Source: Diphasiastrum complanatum
Lineage: Eukaryota > Streptophyta > Lycopodiopsida > Lycopodiales > Lycopodiaceae
Length of the DNA: 64,000 nt
Assembly: GCA_029204225.1 (NCBI GenBank)
Contig: CM055100.1
Coordinates: 54,297,597-54,361,596 of the forward strand
Reading direction: 5' to 3'
Shown here: in pieces, positions 44,481 through 58,269 of the stretch
How positions within the stretch are numbered: the stretch's first letter is position 1
How the letters are laid out: every line of letters begins with the position of its first letter
Notes under the pieces: model-generated
What the model was told of the DNA's origin: nothing
The model's database searches: none
What the model saw: only the letters and a program-made list of their open reading frames with translations
Position numbers and translations under genes: made by a program

Positions 44481-45060
44481 CTCGAGCCAAGTTAGGCTTA
44501 TGACATTTGTCAAGTAGATATTTGGTGTGTGACATGACCCTATGTGTGGCATGAGAGTTAGGGTCCAATCAAAAGAGAGATATTCATCAATTTGGCCCAA
44601 TCAAGTTTGAGGCTCATATGTTACTCAACCAATAGGATTTAGAGGAGGGTGAGAAGGGTTCCAATCATGTTTCACTCCCCTTCATGTTATATTACTACTT
44701 ATATGTGCCTTAGAGTCATTGTGTGTGAGTTTTATGGAGTTATGAGATTTCTACACTATTTGAGTCAAAATTGGTTTCTCGCTCTCCTCGAGTTCATGAT
44801 AGTAAATTCTCTCTCTACCTGAGAGAAAGGCTAAAATTCACTTGTATTTCATTTGCACAAGTCTCCACACATGTGAGTATTTGTTTAGTTGACTTATGCA
44901 TGTAGTAATGTGCTCTTGCCTTAGATTTATGGAATAGTTCTTGGTTTTTAATCTATGTGTGATCTATGTGCAATCACAAAGTCTTAGGAGATCAATAGCA
45001 CACTTTTTGGAACTCCCACACATGTGAAATTCAACAATTTACACAAAAAAGATTCACCAA
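44481..45060. other. Non-coding stretch, possibly LTR-derived
   Basis: No gene. CACACATGTG boxes at about 44,866 and 45,017, and an end like CAACAATTTACA at ~45,043, recall the copia LTRs of this window. It lies on the 3' side of a - strand copia remnant, where an LTR is expected, but no PPT or defined ends are visible. Confidence 0.3.
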
Positions 45061-45099
45061 AATATGTGAGTAAAGCAAAGTTTGTACCTTCAACTTGCT

Positions 45100-45735
45100 T
45101 ACCCTTCTCATCATATGTAAGCCTATATGGCTTTTGCCTTTGCCTTGAGAATATTCTTAGAACTTGACTTGGAGAGGCATCTCCACCATCACCATTTTAA
45201 GAACCATCTTCATCACCATCAAAATGTTAGATTGATCAACATCAAGCTTATCCACATTCTCCTCTTCAAAGACAACATCCTTAGAAATGTGAAGTTTCTT
45301 TGAATTTGAAATATAAACCCTATAAGCACTCCTTACTTCACTATATCCAACAAAGATTCCCTTCAAGAATCCAAAAGATGGGTTGACATACCAAGTACTA
45401 CCAAAGATCTTCAAATGCTCCAACCTTGGCTTCTTACCAAAAAGAACCTCAAATGAACTCTTACCAACCAAGTCTTCATTTGAGTACCTATTACAAACAA
45501 ACTTAGCACAAATCAAAGCTTCACCCCAAAGTTACTTAGGAAGATTTGCATTCACCCTCATGGCTTTAGCACTTTTAAAAAGAGTTCTCTTACTCTCTTC
45601 CACTCCATGTAGAACCTTTGAGTTTGAAAGCTCCCTCTTGATCCCATATGCCACACAAACCTTTTTGAACTTTGTTGATAGGTCTTCATTTGCTAGCTTT
45701 AAGCACTTGACCTTCATTTTGAATTGACTGTGTGA
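45100..45735 (-). pseudogene. Copia integrase C-terminal remnant
   Basis: On the - strand: KCLKLANEDLSTKFKKVCVA, the residue of the integrase RSDNGGEY region but degenerate, SKRTLFKSAKAMRVNANLPK, then KSSFEVLFGKKPRLEHLKIF, GIFVGYSEVRSAYRVYI and the KDVVFEEENVDKLDV linker. It resembles the intact element more than families A or C. Catalytic acids are lost, several frames are used, and no RT follows. Confidence 0.75.
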
Positions 45736-46129
45736 AGAAACAAAATGTTTCTATTACCAAAGCTTTGATATCTTTCAGCCCTCACTCTAACGAAAAAATT
45801 CGCGAACACGAAAGGCAAAAGACATGAAGCGAAAATGTTCGCGAACACCCTGACGAGAAGACACGAACGCGAAAGATTCGCGAAAGAGAATTTTTCGCTG
45901 TACAATAGGAGAAAGTCAGATGATGCAAAAGCCAAAAGACACGAGATGACACGAAAATCGTCTTGACATCATTTTCTACCCTCACGTTCCAAAAACAGAT
46001 CGGCAAGATCATGCTATCACTACATAACTCTGGAGCATAGAATGCAGTGTCAACTGAGGAGTAGCTCACTTACCTGTTGAGAGCCTTACCCAGATCTTTC
46101 CAGACAACTAGAACCCTACTCGTGAAAGA

Positions 46130-47435
46130 TTCTACAATGACCCTCAAAAAGGCAATTGTCCAGATTCGAGAAGAAGGCGAGGCCAGAGAACACCTTGATC
46201 ACAAGGATGGTTCTGACTAGCCCCTCTACGACAACAAAGAAAAATCCAAAAAACAATTTAAGCCTAAGAGGGAGTCAAATCAAAAACAGGATCATGATAA
46301 GCATGTAGAGGAGACCAGCAAAGGCAACTGGAAGAGCAAAGGGAGGTCAAAACAGCAAGGTGGAGAAAAGAAGACTTCCGTGAGATGCAAAAGAGACGGG
46401 CACACAATTAATACATGCTGGCTCAGTCCAAAACATGAGTGTATCCACGTCCACAAGAAGGATCATGCAGCCTTGGATTGTCGCCTGAACCCAAGGAACA
46501 AATCAGCACACAATAGACAGGAGAACAACAACAGTTCATCCTATGTCAAGGAGCCTGAGGGCTCAAAAATGGGCGAAGAGAGATCGAACAGAAATTGTTC
46601 GACCACCTATATTTGTGAAGACGTGTGTGTAGCATCAACATCTGACACACATGAGGTGATTCTAGATTCAGGAGCAACCTCACACTTCGTGACATTAAGA
46701 CAAATTATGTCTGATTTCAGAAGTGCAGATCCTTCAAGATTCATAGTTCTTGGAAATGGATCCAAACATCAAGTGAACAATATTGGTTCACTGTGGCTCA
46801 ACATGAATGGCAGAGACAAATGACTCGAAGACATTCTGTTCGTGCCTACACTGCAGCAGGTCTTGATTTTTATGGCAAGAATAGCTGATGCAGGGATGCG
46901 TGTGACGTTTTCTGACAAAGCATGCACCGTTATTGATGCCAGTACCAGTACCTTGATCACTCAAGACAGAAGAAAAGGTAATCTATATTACCTGAAGGTA
47001 CGCCTGCCTGCAGATCAAGTGCAGACTCATGATGATTCACCAGACACTCTGTGGCACAGAAGACTATGCCACATGAACTCAATGACACTTTATCAAGCAA
47101 GCCATCATGGAGCAATAACAATAGTCAGCATCTCGAATGCAACCAGTTTGACCACCTGTGATGCATGTCAGAAGGATAAGATGTCACGCACTCCACTTGT
47201 TATAGACTCCTACAGAACGACCAAGATTCTGGAGTTAGTGCATTTTGACATCTGTGGGCCTTTCAATGTGATCTCAGTAGGAGGCTCAAAATATTACATA
47301 ACCTTCATTGATGATTATAGTAAATTAGCCAAAGTGTACTTTATTCAGAATAAATTTGAAGCATTTGATAAATTCACAGAATATGTGAATTGGATTGAGA
47401 GATGCACAGACAACAAAGTGAAGCAGATCAGCTAG
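46130..47435 (+). pseudogene. Ty1/copia gag-integrase remnant, family A, + copy
   Basis: Collinear with 5,249-7,263 but inverted: a Lys-rich gag tail (KKQFKPKRESN), zinc knuckle VRCKRDGHTINTC, a damaged second knuckle (CIHVHKKDHAALDC), protease LDSGATSHFV, gag-pre-integrase (LWHRRLCHMNSMTLY, CDAC) and integrase up to VHFDICGPF, where Ser-Asp is changed to Phe-Asp. It stops at 47,435, just before the second catalytic Asp. A stop at 46,821 separates protease from integrase. Confidence 0.85.
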
Positions 47436-48351
47436 GTCATGGCTAATCTGCCACGTTTTGTAATTTGTGATTAGTTGTAGATGTTTAATCACTCTAATCT
47501 AGAAGTTACACGATGCGACTATATACTTTCTGGATGATACTTGATACAATACATGAAGTAGTCTAATGCTAGTAAGCAAGATGAAAATATAGAATACGAG
47601 TCCACCTGCGTGTGAGACAATGTTTTGTCTGATTCATTTGTTCATTTAATTCTGCACTTTGATTTGAATTTTGTTGAATGTTGTGTTAATCTCAAACGTA
47701 GATCAACAGTGCATGTCTACTTTCTGGAGGAATAATACAACTAGTAGTTACCAGCAATCATCTCTGAAATCCATCCGAATTGTTTCCTTTTGCGTTGTCT
47801 TTTTCGCATCAGAATGCATGAAGGGCTGTGACCTATTTATAGTTGACCCATGCATAGGATTCTACTTTCTATATATTGAGATAGAGATTATCTCATCGAC
47901 GACTTTGGTCTAGGTTAGTAGTTGAGCTCTTCTCCTCTTGCTATCACATGGCATGACTTGGGGGCTAGATCTAGGAGGGTTCTCCAGGAGGGATCTAGGA
48001 TTGGTTGGGTCGTTTTGCTCCGTAGTGTCTCTTTTTGTGTATTCTTATCCTCATCTTTGGGGTTTTCCTTAGTGGTCTTTATATTCACGGGTTGTCTTCA
48101 TGGTTGCAACACCCATGGAGGTTTTGCAGTCCTATCGATTGATTAGATTACATAAAGTGTACATATTATGCACCTAGTTTTAAGCTTTGATGTATTTTCT
48201 GTAATCTATTATCATGTGACTTACAATTTTCTCAATATACCATATTCATGAATATTGTTCACTTGAAGTGACTTTCTACTCATTCAACTTGTTAGTTCTT
48301 CCCAACATCAAATTGGTTCACCTTGCATGGACATGATATCATGAGGTGATT
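47436..48351. other. No gene; diverged LTR-like segment at about 47,820-48,130
   Basis: The stretch contains CTATTTATAGTTGACCCATG, GCATAGGATTCTACT and ACTTGGGGGCTAGATCTAGG, recalling the LTR at 63,000-63,510 (CTATAAATAGTTGATCCATG, GCATAGGACTCTATT, GGCTTGGGGGTGAGG) in the same + orientation. It may be an old relative of that LTR. Nothing else is recognised. Confidence 0.3.
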
Positions 48352-48871
48352 TATAAGGGAAGCTCTCTCAAGATCCTGCTTACCAGACAAACACAATAGA
48401 AAACACGTTATGGAGCAACCACCCAACCAAGTAGAAGCAACCAATCAACTCTAGAAGCTTCAACCCCAAGACAAGGAATAGGAAGCATGAAGGTAGAGTG
48501 AAACCCTGGCAATGAATCAATGATCACAATGAGGAGTAGGGCGGGTTTGGTCTCAATATATAGAGCCAAAAGCAATTTGGGCACATAGCCATGCATAGCC
48601 CTAAGTTTCCTATACATAGATTCGCCTAGAATAGAGTCCTAAGCATGGACCAACTATTCATAGAATTGCTATTGATAACTCTGCACATGCATACACTGTC
48701 TCATACCTTGTCTAAACTCCATTTACTGTGTTCTGGTCCTCACAAGGATATTAGTTACTTTCGGGTCACATCCAGTATCACGTGGCATAGCTAACAGCTT
48801 GATTTACAAGAGTATCATGTATCCAAGACTAGGAGTATACTGAATCCTACTTACTGGCCATGGACATAACA
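48352..48871 (-). mobile_element. LTR a of a non-coding retrotransposon array
   Basis: About 520 bp. On the - strand it starts TGTTATGTCCATGGCCAGTA and ends GCTTCCCTTATA. It matches 57,654-58,172 (same strand) and 63,000-63,510 (opposite strand). A purine tract lies just before it (- strand GGAGGGAAGAA, 48,872-48,882), so it acts as 3' LTR of the internal region that follows. Confidence 0.8.
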
Positions 48872-51800
48872 TTCTTCCCTCCATAAATTGAAGCTCTCTA
48901 AGTAGGAAATAATAATAGGAACAGTTCTTTTCAACCTAGAAAATCATTATCCTTACACTAACTTTCATATCAAACAAGTACTCAGAGATAATCCTATTTT
49001 CCAAGTGATAATCTCTACACTTGAGGACTCAGGTTTGAGAAGTACATTAAGCGATAAATTTTCTATTTGGATTACATTCATTACAAGTTAGTAACATCAT
49101 CTTCATGTCAAACACTTACATGAAAGACTGGGTGAAGTAACGCAACTTAAGAGATGAAAGTTAAAAAAATAAAATAATTATTATTACAGTCTGAAATTAT
49201 CCACAACTCTGACAGATAATTCATAAGCTTTCAAGTACAAATATCCTTAGAATCCAGATTCTAAGATATGATAATTCATTCAATTAGAATCTCTAGGAGA
49301 ATCATTAAGATATAGAATGATTAAAACTCAACTCTGAGTATCTCAGATACTCTTTTTGAGTTAAATGCTCCTGTTTCTAGCATCATATGCAAGAAAATAA
49401 CATTCATTCATCTTAATAGGCTTGTTTGTCTTCTACGATAACTGGAGATCCAATTCAAATGAAGAATTGTACTCAAGCATCTACAGACCATAAACTGTAG
49501 AAGAATGACATCCACTAGATAAATTAAATTTTCCACAAATAACATACTTATCTTGTGAGAATATCTGTGAGATCCATAGGTTCTCAAATAAAATATTGGA
49601 GTAGAGAGATTCAAAACACTGATCTGAATTTTTACTCAAATAATAGGTCAAGAATTAATCATCACACTTGAGAATCATTACCATTTCTTATAATCCTCTG
49701 ACAATAATTATCTATTTATTTATGATTCGTCAACCATAAATATTTAGATTCATATGATTCGTCAATCATAATTTTCTGAAATCCAAACCATAATCATTTA
49801 CAAGATACTGGAGTATATGTCTAACATAACTTAGGAAAAGTAAGAGTCAATCCAAAATCTTTCCATTAAGAAAATCATGTATTTAGGAATACTTTCAAAA
49901 CATGATTTTTTAATTGAAGTGCAAGATTCAAGTTCTATAAACAACTAGTAATTAAAGACTGAACGCATACCAAAATGACAATCATCTTCAACTACAAATA
50001 CTTTAGATTACAATCTAGAATCACATCTAAATACTCAAAGTCCTGCTGAAAATCAATTCAATTATTATTCTTGGATTCATTATGATTTGTTATCCAATTG
50101 AGAGCTCTGGAATACAATCACAAATGAGTTGAGTCTATTCCTTAACTAAGAAATACTCTCCCAAGAATATTGTATATCCAATGCACATAATTTTAACTGA
50201 TGAACCCAAATGATTCACTAATCATGCATCTTACAAGCAATATAATTCAAAAACCATTAGTTCCTTGTGAATCTAGATCACACTAATTGTTTTACCAATT
50301 AATTCATCTTGGAGTAATCAATTACTCAAATTAATTGCCAATGATTCAGAAATCTCAGTTTTCTAGGTGAAGAATTCAATTATATACTAGTATGACACCA
50401 CATTTAGATCCTTACCCAAATCATTAATAAGTTAATCCATAAATCTTCCATACATAGATTTGTTAACTCTGCAAGTATCTATCAAAACAATACTTGATCA
50501 TATGTTCATGTTCACCGACTAGGTTAAGTGCACCAGATAACCTTAGTAACTAGGATTACACAGTAGATTCATACAAGATTAATCATGCACATATGAGAAT
50601 AATCTCACTATGACCCAGTACATACACACATTCTTACCTGGCAGATTCCTCCAGAACTCACATATGATACTCAGATATCTCACTGAGATCTTGTAACTCA
50701 GCTACAAAAGATTTTCTATTTCTCATGAGTAAATAACATATCCGAGAAATCTTTGAGACGAATTCAATCTCAACAGTTTTCCAATCCGACATACCTCTAA
50801 TTACATAATTCCTTCCTCTCAATCAATGCCCCTTTTTTATCCTAGTACTCAAACTAAGATTAGGTTGATCCAATACAGAACTCTCAAACTAAAATCCTGA
50901 TCAAATTTACTCATATTCCAATCAAAATGGAACTAGTAACCTTTGACGTTTTACTATACTACTTATAGATGATGATTTAAATATCAAACCTGCCTAGATC
51001 CAGAAAGTTCCAATTAGGTATCTTACTCTGAAACTATCCAAAATTCCTTTCAGATCCAATCTCCTTTCTATACCCTAGCTAGTTCTCTTCCAAAAGCTAT
51101 GCAACCAACAGATTCTCAAATAGAATTTTATCTCATCACTTCAACCCTCCTTTTAAAGAAATTATAAATTTCAATAAAAGTTAACTGGAAAGATGATATA
51201 TGAAAATATCCAAATCCAAGGAAAATCAGTAATAAGTGCTTACACTAAAGAATTCACTTTATTACAAATAGGACTTCTTCTTCAAATATTTTCAATCCGA
51301 GTGATAGAAACTACTATTCCATCAAAAACCATTTATGCAATAAAGATATTCTAGTTAAAAAATTAAAACATTTTAACCTTAGAATTTATTTGAATTCCAA
51401 GTCTATCCACACAAGTAGTAACTTATATGACATAACAGTCTTTCAGAAGAATAACTTCATGCTGGAAAGAATCATATAAATCAGTCTGATATCTTATATT
51501 CGAGAAATTACTAAAAAGTAAAAGATTAATTAAGAAAGCGAGAAATAGATTTGAGGGCCTCTGATGTTGTAAATAATGAGATACCACATTGGGATCTAGA
51601 TTAAACCTCAAAATTTTCCAAAATACCCCCACATTTGATCAAATGATTTTAGTTTTCCCATATCGCGACTGGATACGAAAACACACCATTGATCATCAGA
51701 TTTTTACAGTCCTAAAATTTTCTTTCCAAAATTACTGATGTCTTATACCATCAGCTTTTCATTCCAAAAAAAACTCTTAACTGTCTTCTCTGATATTCTA

Positions 51801-54062
51801 GAAACCATCGATCATCTAGCTATTCTATAATCACTATAGAATATTATCTCTTGTTCCCAAACACCATAGAATCCAATTTATTTGGATGGCTGGCATGCCT
51901 ATCAGATGGATACCTCAAATTCACATCTGATCCTATGACTTAAACAGAAGAATTAACATGGTTCCACATTACATTCTGATCTTTTCTGGTTAATAAATAA
52001 ACTTCAAATCCCCTACTGATGCATCAAATTTAGGGACAAGCTTCTGTCAACTAATAGATCCAATGTAATCCACGTATCAGATTCCACTTCTAACATCACA
52101 ATCGACATCCAAAACTGCGGATAACTTGATGATTACAAAGATATATATATGTTATGAATTCAACTAGATAAATTTTGTCCAAGAAATTAATAACCGGTAT
52201 CAAACAATTATTTATTGAAATTTAACTAGAATCCTAACTACGAAATACATTTTTCAAACACGCTTACTATCTCTGATGTCCACTCTTCTTCCCTCCTTAG
52301 AATTTTCAGTTTTTTGAAAATCTATTTCAACTAAGGTACAAAGAAGACGTAATGACATTAGCAAATGTTTGGAAATTAATTATTGTAGAAAAAAGTCTAA
52401 AACAATTTCATTTTGTCCTATACCTAGACTGAATATCGATATATCATAAATCATTTACTAGTATGTAAAACAGTACTAGTCTGATCTAAATTTGGATATA
52501 ATTCACCATAGGATTTTACTGGAAATTAAATTAGTTATGTAATTTCTATTATTACAAATTTTCCAATAAAATTGGACTGCTTTTTCTTTTTATTGATTGG
52601 TTTGGCATTACTCCGTTAATATTGACAAAACCTATCCAAACACAGAATATAAAATTACATGAAGGGAAATCCCACTAATAGGATTTCAATAATTCTTGAA
52701 CCGTATCATGTCAGATTTACTGCTAGATAAAGAATACTATTGCCACTCAATCAATCTAGTCATTTCATATTGTTTGACAATTTTAATTCAAATTTAACGA
52801 GTATCTTGCACAAACATTCACTTGATTGATTTCTAGCGATCAGCATCGATTAAAAAACTATCAGACAAGTAACTGATTTCAAATTTTAATCAAATTGAAA
52901 TTCAACAAAAAAGAAACAAAAAATCAAATTTTTAACTTTCAATCTGAGAGTTCCCAACTCCAAAAGTTAAAAAAATGATAGCATAGTAAAAACTGTCGGC
53001 AATTTCATTGCAGTTCCTTTCGTCAATTTTAACTTATCTATCACCGAAAAATAATTTAGACTTAATGAAAACACTGTGACCAATTGCGACTGATAAAATT
53101 AGTATAATCTATTCACTAATCTAAATCGATTCCATAGATAACTAAGAAATGACCAAAATTTTGATTTTTTTGGAAAACTCAATTTTTTTTTTATTTTACG
53201 AAATTCGAAAAATTTGATGAAAATATTGTTAGTACAAAAGGCAATCAAAATCGAAAAATCGAAACACTATTCGATTCCTAATGTTACTAATCCAATGTCA
53301 AACTGGCATGCAAAGCACACTACATCAATCACAAAACGTCATTCCAAAATTTTTTACGTAAACTTTAGTTTTACAGAAATTGTCAACCAATATCTCTGAT
53401 TTGGGACCCAACTGTCAGAGGTCTTAAACAATCAATTAGACTTCCATGAAGCATTCGTACTGATCCTAAGATGCAATATAGCTTGAGAACGAAGATTTCT
53501 TGATTTGTAGAAGTCAAAATAGCTTCAAACTTGATGGAGATGGTGCATAAGCCACCAACCATCAATTTACAGGTCTAATAGCTTGCTGGGAAGGTAAAAA
53601 GGAAGGCTAATCATGCTGTAAATAATTCCAAAATGATATCCTTATGGATTTGGAGAGATCCATCCCCCAAAAATCACCAAAAATGGTCATTTTTTGAACT
53701 TTTTGACTTCCTACAAGTTCAATTGCTAGAATTCTTGGTTCTAGCTTCAGAGAAAGCTTCAAAAGACTTTGGTACACCTCTTTACAGGCTCCACTTGGTG
53801 TTTTACAGCCACCTACTATCCAAATTTATGAAAAAACAAACAAAAATGATGATTTTTGGCTATTGTTTTTTCATCACAATAAAGTGGAAATTCATGACAT
53901 AAAACTCTTTCTCTATCACTTGCAAACCAATTTACAGAATTATAATCATCTAATTGGTCTGATCTTGCTGGATTTTAGTTCTTACTATCTATTTTGTGCC
54001 AAAAAACATGAAAAACCAAGCAATTTTGAACAAAACATAGTCTAGAATCATAAATCATTGGA
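48872..54062 (-). mobile_element. Internal region 1 of a LARD-like non-autonomous LTR element
   Basis: About 5.2 kb with no credible frame on either strand; AT-rich and stop-dense. Its first ~3 kb (to about 51,930) is collinear with 54,423-57,134, and its last ~60 bases (54,003-54,062) with 57,137-57,192, so copy 2 is an internally deleted version. A 120-bp segment at 52,184-52,304 occurs inverted at 57,532-57,653. The side expected to carry PBS and U5 is deleted where it joins LTR b. Confidence 0.65.
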
Positions 54063-54422
54063 AGAATGAAATCCTGGCAATGAATCAATAATCAAAATGA
54101 GTAGGGCGAGTTTGGCCTCGATGTATGCCAAAAGCAATCTAGGCACATAGCCCTAAGTTCCCTATACATAGATTCACCTAGAATAGAGTCCTAAGCATGG
54201 ACCAACTATTCATAGAATTGCTATTGATAACCTACACATGCATACATTGTCTCATACCTTGTCTAAACTCCATTTAGTGTGTTCTGGGCCACACAAGGAT
54301 ATTAGTTACTTTCGGGTCACATCCAGTATGACATGGCATAACTAACAACTTGATTTACTAGAGTACTTTGTATCCAAGACTAGGAGCATATTGAATCCTA
54401 CGTACTGGCCATGGACATAACA
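54063..54422 (-). mobile_element. LTR b, truncated, shared by two internal regions
   Basis: About 360 bp matching the U3 part of LTRs a and c from TGTTATGTCC; its U5 end is missing. It is followed by a PPT-like - strand AGGAGAGAAGAA at 54,423-54,434. It stands between internal regions 1 and 2, as in tandem LTR elements made by unequal recombination. Confidence 0.75.
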
Positions 54423-57400
54423 TTCTTCTCTCCTTTCTATCCTTAGAAGCTCTCTAAATAGGAATGAATAATAAGACTAGTTCTTTTCAACCTAGAAAAT
54501 CATTATCCTTAGTCTAACTTTCATATCAAACAAGTATTCAGAGATAATCCTATTTTCCAAGTGATAATCTCTACACTGGAGTACAACTCAGGTTTGAAAA
54601 GTACACTAAGCGATAAATTTTCCATCTGGGTTACATTCATTACAAGTTAGTAACATCATCTTCATGTCAAGTACTTACATGAAACACTGGGTGAAATAAC
54701 CATACTTAAGAGATGAAAGTTAAAGAAATAAAATAACTATAATTATAGTATGAAATTATCCACAACTCTGACAGATAATTCATAAGCTTTCAAGTACAAA
54801 TATTCTTAGAATCCAAATTCTAAGATATGATAATTCATTCAATTAGAATCTCTAGGAGAATCATTAAGATATATAGTGATTAAAACTCAACTTTGAGTAT
54901 CTCAGATACTCTTTTTAAGTTAAATGCTCCTGTTTCTAACATCATATGCAAGAAAATAACATTCATTCATTTTAATACACTTGTTTGTCTCCTATCATAA
55001 CCGAAGATCCAATTCAAATGAAGAACTGTACTCAAGCATCTACAGACCATAAACTATAGCAGAATAACATCCACTAGATAAATTAAATTCTTCAAAAATA
55101 ACATACTTATCTTGTGAAAATATCTTTGAGATCCATAGGTTCTCAAATAAAATACTAGAGTAGAGATATTCAAAACATTGATCTGAATTCTTACTCCAAT
55201 AATAGGTCAAGAATTAATCATCACACTTAAGAGTCATTACCATTTCTTATAATCCTCTAACAATAATTAAGTATTCATTATCCAATTGAGCACTCTGGGA
55301 TACAATCACAAATGAGTTGAGTCTATTCCTTAACTAAAGAACACTCTATCCCAAGACTACTATATATTTAATGCACATAATTTTAACTAATGAACCCAAA
55401 TGATTCACTAATGATGTGTCTTACAAGCAATATAATTCAAAAACTATCAGATCCTGGTGAATCCACATCACACTGATCATTTTATCAATTAACTTCATCC
55501 TGGAGTAATTAATTACTCAAGTTAATTGCCAATGATTCAAAAATCTCAAATGTCTAGGTAAAGAATTCAATTATACTAACATTTAGGTGATCATTTATAA
55601 GTTAATCCATAAATCTTCCATACAAAGATTTGTTAGCTCTGCAAGTATCTGTCAAAACAATACTTGATCATATGTTCATGTTCACCGACTAGGTTAAGTG
55701 CACCAGATACCCTTAGTATCTAAAATTACACAGTAGATTCATACAATATTAATTGTGCACATATGAGAATAATCTCACTATGACTCAGTACATAAACACA
55801 TTCTTACTTGGCAGATTCCTCCAGAGTCCACATATGTTATTCACATATCTCACTGAGATCTTGTAACTCAACTACAAAAGATTTTCTATTTCTCATGAGT
55901 AAATAACATATCCGAGAAATCTTTGAAATGAATTCAATCTCAACTGTTTACCAATCCTTCGTACCTCTAATTGCATAATTTCTTCCTCTTAATCAACCCC
56001 TCTCTGATCCTAGTACTCAAACTAAGATTAGGTTGATCCAATACAGAACTCTCAGACTTAAATCCTGATTAAATTTACTCCTATTCCAATTAAAATGGAA
56101 CTAGTAACCTTTGACCTTTTACTATACTACTTATAGATAATGATTCAAATATCAAACATGTTCTAGATCCAGATTGTCCACACAATCCCTAGAGAATTCC
56201 TCTTATTTGAAAAAGTTCCAATAAAATATCTTACTTTGAATCTATCCAAAATTTCTTTCAGATCCAATCTCATTTCTATACCCTAGCTTGTTCTCTTCCA
56301 AAAGCTATGCAACCAACAGATTCTCAAATAGAATTTTATCCCATCACTTCACCCCTCCTTTTAAAGAAATTATGTTCAATAAAAGTTAACTGGAAAGATG
56401 ATATATGAAAATTTCAAAGTCCAAGAAAAATCAGTAATAAGTACTTCCACTAAAGGATTCATTTCATTACAAACAAGACTTCTCCTTCAAATATTTTCAA
56501 TCTGAGTGATAGAAACTACTATTCTATCGAAACCCATTTATGCAACAGAGATATTCTAGGTTTAAAAAATTGAAACATTTTAACCTTAGAATTTATCTGA
56601 ATTCCAAGTCTATTCACAAAAGTAGCAATTTATATGACATAATAATGTTTCAAAAGAATAACTTCATGTTGGAAAGAATCATACGAATCAGTCTGATATC
56701 TTATATTCAAGAAATTACTAAGAAGTAAAGGATTAAGTAAGAAAGTGAGAAATAGATTTGAGGGCCTCTGATTTTGTAAATAATGTGATACCACATTGGA
56801 ATCTAGATTACCTCAAAATTTTTCAAAATACCCCCACATTTGATCAAACGGTTTTAATTTTCCCATATCGCGACTAGGTACTAAAACATACCATTGATCA
56901 TTAGATTTTTACAGTCATAGAATTTCCTTTCCAAAATTACTGATGTCCCGTACCATCAGCTAATCCTTCCAAAAAAACCCTTAATTGCCTTATCTGATAT
57001 TCTAGAGATCCATCAATCATCTAGCTATCCTATAATTACCATAGGATATTATCTCTTGTTTTCAAACACCGGAGAATCCAATTTATTTGGATGACTGGCA
57101 TGCCTATCAGATGGATACCTCAAATCCACATCTGAAGCATGAAAAAACCAAGCAATTTTGACCAAACCATAGCCTAGAATCATAAATCATTGGAAAGAAC
57201 CAGCATGCATCATTAATTTCATCATTAATGAACCCTAAAATGAAAGGACACTTGTTGAAAAATTCAGATCTACCAAAGATTTGATGTACACAAGAAAAAG
57301 CTCCAAAAAAGCATCACAAATTGGCCTTCAAGGACAATTCTCCATAAAACCACAAAGAATCCCAAGAGTAATGGATCTTAACAACATGCAAATTGAAACC

Positions 57401-57514
57401 GGGATAGTACACCCACTTGCAATCTTGCTATCGACCTTGGAAGAGAATTCACATGGATCCAATCCAAAATTTTGACGACAAGTAGCCCTCCTCCATGTTC
57501 TCCAATCTTTGTAA
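54423..57514 (-). mobile_element. Internal region 2 of the LARD-like element
   Basis: A non-coding direct repeat of internal region 1, lacking the part equivalent to ~51,930-54,003. The segment 57,193-57,514 beside the PBS has no match in region 1, which is deleted there. No gag or pol trace is seen. Short frames such as 57,281-57,475 have no recognised content. Confidence 0.65.
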
Positions 57515-57531
57515 GCCTTGCTCTGATACCA
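57515..57531 (-). promoter_or_regulatory. Primer binding site of the LARD-like element
   Basis: On the - strand TGGTATCAGAGCAAGGC, an initiator tRNA-Met site. Unusually, 122 bases (57,532-57,653) lie between it and the point where the other LTR copies end. Confidence 0.85.
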
Positions 57532-57653
57532 ATATAAGATTAAGGAGGGAAGAAGAGTGGACATCAGAAGTAGTAAGTGTGATTGGGAAATGTATTTCGC
57601 AGTTAGGATTTTAAGTAAATCCCAAAAAAAAATTGCTGGATACCGGTTATTAA

Positions 57654-58172
57654 TATAAGGGAAGCTCCCTCAAGATCCTGCTTACAAGACAAACACAATA
57701 GAAAACACACTATGGAGCAACCACCCAACCAAGTAGAAGCAACCAATCAACTCTAGAAGGTTCACCCCCAAGCCATGGAATAGGAAGCATGAAGGTAGAG
57801 TGAAACCTTGGCAATGAATCAATGATCACAATGAGGAGTAGGGCGAGTTTGGCCTCAATATATAGATCCAAAAGCAACCTGGGCACATAGCCATGCATAG
57901 CCCTAAGTTCCCTATACATAGATTCACCTAGAATAGAGTCCTGAGCATGGACCAACTATTCATAGAATTGCTATTGATAACTCTACACATGCATACATTG
58001 TCTCATACCTTGTCTAAACTCCATTTAGTGTGTTTTGGGCCTCACAAGGATATTAGTTACTTTCGGGTCACATCCAGTATGACGTGGCATAACTAACAGC
58101 TTGATTTACTGGAGTACCGTGTATCCAAGACTAGGAGTATACTGAATCCTACTTACTGGCCATGGACATAAC
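57654..58172 (-). mobile_element. LTR c, 5' LTR of the array
   Basis: About 519 bp. It is the same LTR as a and d. The outer end reads AGTTATGTCC on the - strand, so the first base is changed or lost. TGATT occurs just outside both ends of the array (about 48,347-48,351 and 58,173-58,177), a possible 5-bp target duplication for the entire array. Confidence 0.75.
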
Positions 58173-58269
58173 TTGATTAGTTATTGATCATCTCTTCTGA
58201 TTTAGCGTGACAATCTAATTTCATAGTTTTTACTTTTTTGGCCTTGTCTTGCAAAGGCAATATTTTGTG

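Noticed and set aside
49000-57500. Search for genes in the 48.9-57.5 kb region
   Set aside because: Only short frames of 60-90 codons were seen, not shared between the two collinear copies as reading frames; treated as non-coding internal region.
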